The notes under the pieces: model-generated
Databases searched by the model: none
What the model saw: the letters and a program-made list of their open reading frames with translations, nothing else
What the model was told of the DNA's origin: nothing
Assembly (NCBI RefSeq): GCF_014066305.1
Contig: NW_023501071.1
Coordinates: forward strand, 1 to 64,000
Direction: 5' to 3'
DNA length: 64,000 nt
Source of the DNA: Letharia columbiana
Lineage: Eukaryota > Ascomycota > Lecanoromycetes > Lecanorales > Parmeliaceae
Shown: one piece after another, positions 61,838 to 64,000 of the stretch
How the letters are laid out: every line of letters starts with the position of its first letter
How positions within the stretch are numbered: position 1 is the first letter of the stretch
Translations under genes and position numbers: made by a program

Positions 61838-62881
61838 TATTCTATAATTAAATAAAATTAATAATATTATTTTTATAAAGTAAATATATATCTAATAGCG
61901 CTATATCTCTTAATATAATAATTAAATATAATATTAATTATAATTTATTAATATATAGTAATATTATCTATTAAACCTATTAATTCGATAATTATAAAAA
62001 TTTAATTTTTTTTTAATAATTTATTAATTATTAATTTAGATTTATTTAAATTATCGAAGTAAAGTAAAGATAAGATTTCGCGAAGATAAAAATTAGAAGA
62101 TTATATATAAAGTTTAAAAGATATAGCTATAGATAAAAAAAGTATATAATTATATTAATTATATATATTTAAATTAAGTATTAAGTTAATTATATATATT
62201 AATTATATTATTACTAATTAAACTTTAAAGCTTATATATATAAAAAAATCGTGAACTATAAAGATTAATAAATTTAAATATTTCTTAAATTATATTTATT
62301 TAAATAATAAAGAAGATTTTAATTTATATAGCTTTAAATTTAATTAATTCGCTTTAAATTTAAATCTTTATACTAATTATATTTTAAGAAATTATAAAAG
62401 TAAAATTAATAAGTAATTTTAATAATATAACTTACTTTTTAATAATTATAAATAAAAAAAAATTATTAACTAATATCTAGCGACTTAATTATATATATTT
62501 TATATAAAAAGAATTACTTTATAATAAAAAAATATATAGTTTTTTAAATAACTATAATAAGATATAAGTTTATAAGTAATAATATACTATTATTAAAGTT
62601 TAAACGTAGTTCTTATAAAAAGAAAATATATAATAAATAAAAGAAAAATTATTCTAAGTTAAGAATAAGATATTTTAATTATTATTCTATTTATTACGTT
62701 TAATTAATAATATTTAACTATTATACTTAATCTAATAACTTTATATATTTTATATTTATAGAATAAAATCTTAAACTATTATAACTTATTATAATTTTCG
62801 TATATTTTATTTTAATTTTTTTTTTTTTATATAAATAATTATTTTTTAATTTAAACTCTATAATTAAAATAGTATATGATA

Positions 62882-63194
62882 CGAGTAAAGGCCTATGAAT
62901 TAAATTTATAATTTTTTTTTTAATTAGGGCTATCGAGTAAGTAGGTAAGCGATCTTTAATAAGCGAACTTTAGTGAGCGATATTTGCATTCCTTGCGCTT
63001 TAATAATTATAAGACTAAATTTCAAACTTCTTAAAAATTCGAAAAGCATAAATAGCGCTTTAAAATTGAAAACAAAAAATTAAAATTTTAATAGAAAATA
63101 AGAAGGTAATTCTATATATTAATAATATATATCTATTTTTTTAATAAGAGAGGCGTAGAAGAGCGAGATTTTAATTATTTCGAACGCTAATTTA
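62882..63194 (-). mobile_element. Helitron-like element H15, interrupted by H16
   Basis: Left CGAGTAAAGGCCTATGAATT after A, running to GAACGCTAATTTA, where H16 begins. Its remaining 5' terminal part should lie beyond H16, outside the window. Keeps un-mutated sequence around GTGAGCGATATTTGCATTCC. Confidence 0.78.
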
Positions 63195-64000
63195 TTAGTA
63201 TATATAAAAGAATAAGATAGAATTAAGCTTAAAAATCTTAAATTTATATATATAGCTAATTATAAATTTAAAGTTATTACGCCTTTTAATTAGATTAATT
63301 AAATTAGCTCGCTAGCCCTCTTAAGCTCTCTTATTAAAAATTTATATATAAAAGTTTTATATTTTAAAGTACTTAGTTTACGATATATATAGTTATTTTA
63401 TAATTTCTTAAATTATAGAGCTCGCTTTATACTTTCTAATACTATAAAAATTATAAAGTTTAATTTACTATTAATAAAGCGAAATAGTATTTAAATATAA
63501 TTATATTAAATATAGCTAAGATTAAATAATTCTTTTATCTTCTATAGATTTCTCTTAAATTAGCGATAATATCTTTTAATCTAATAATATTATCTTTTAA
63601 AACGCGTTTTTCTTCTCTATTTATTCTTTATTATCTTATTTTAAAGTCTCTTAACGCGTATTAGATTTTAAATATTATTAAGAAAAAGCTTTTAAATAAG
63701 AGAAAGACGCTATTAAAAACTCTCTATTATAAGACTTATTAATAAACTTCTTTAATAATAACTCTTTCGATAGTTTATATTCTTTTAATTTATCTTTTAA
63801 CTTTTATTTAAATTCTATTTAATCTTTAATAAAATTATTAGTTATATTACGCGTTATTTATATATTATAAAGTTTATATAATATAATTTAAATTTTATAA
63901 ATTAAATTTATAATAATTATAATATAATATTATAAAAAGATAAAATAGTCGAATAGTACTATAATAGTAAAAAGATTAAAGTTAAAATACTTAAAATAGA
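63195..64000 (+). mobile_element. Coding Helitron H16, 5' end, runs off the window
   Basis: Starts TTAGTATATATAAAAGAATA after A. After the family 5' region (AACGCGTTTTTCTTCTCTAT near 63600) it enters the same sequence as H4 at 15060-15370 (AGTTTATATTCTTTTAATTT, ATTACGCGTTATTTATATATTA), the start of the RepHel-bearing part. Together with H4 this links the terminal sequence of the short elements to a coding copy. Confidence 0.8.

Larger units (their letters stand above)
56064..62881 (-). mobile_element. Inverted hAT copy M3, interrupted by H13 and H14
   Basis: Begins TACTAATTAAAAAGATATAA (right inverted repeat) and runs as the reverse complement of hAT positions 42593 to about 36890, then about 35010 to 34900, lacking the 92-bp array region. 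The transposase remnant lies on the minus strand at about 57150-60100, split by H13. It stops at Helitron H15, so the left hAT end is missing. Longest partner for M when judging RIP and indels. Confidence 0.85.

Overview
The window is a RIP-mutated, AT-rich transposon graveyard, and the style of decay points to a filamentous ascomycete (Pezizomycotina). By eye roughly four fifths of the bases are A or T (not computed). CpA and TpG are almost absent, while CpG and CpT survive. Every old coding frame is broken mainly where Gln (CAA/CAG) or Trp (TGG) codons would have become TAA/TAG. That is the signature of repeat-induced point mutation (RIP). I find no intact host gene, tRNA or rRNA, and no CRISPR or bacterial feature. 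The species cannot be named from the sequence.

Layout. 1-3640: Ty3/gypsy chromovirus integrase plus chromodomain, split by Helitron-like element H1 (805-2879). 4526-5706: a 63/36-bp minisatellite largely spared by RIP. 5707-13710: spacer and an inverted hAT copy, split by Helitron-like element H2, which itself carries a short Tc1/mariner remnant, another short Helitron (H3) and a 790-bp TA-flanked MITE. 13711-19104: a coding Helitron (H4) with Rep/helicase remnants, interrupted by an inverted short copy (H5) and by a small LTR element with 153-bp LTRs. 19105-43040: an unclassified repeat 'E', interrupted by a complete Ty1/copia element (21417-29150, which holds Helitron H6) and by an 11,984-bp hAT element (30610-42593). 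43041-45348: an inverted fragment of that hAT. 45349-54019: more Helitrons, a second E copy that still has normal base composition in places, hAT and Helitron fragments, and two neighbouring MITEs. 54022-55085: a second minisatellite. 55086-62881: a second copy of the spacer and inverted hAT with two Helitron insertions, one carrying an 84-bp hairpin MITE. 62882-64000: two Helitron ends; the last runs off the window.

How the parts relate. The repeats act as each other's target sites, so the layering can be read directly: E breaks the H4 open frame, copia sits in E with a perfect 5-bp duplication, and H6 sits in copia. Several insertions have an empty-site copy elsewhere in this same window (copia, the 790-bp MITE, H1 in gypsy, H3, H11, H14), which fixes their ends to within a base or so.

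The most unusual content is (1) a Helitron-like family with non-canonical ends and strict A|T insertion without target duplication, present in about 16 copies; (2) a roughly 12-kb hAT element with an 8-bp duplication, a 2.1-kb internal duplication and a second unidentified reading frame; and (3) two homogenised minisatellites that kept CpA/TpG inside fully RIP-mutated DNA. All coordinates were read by hand; repeat edges are good to a few bases where an empty site exists, and to tens of bases elsewhere.
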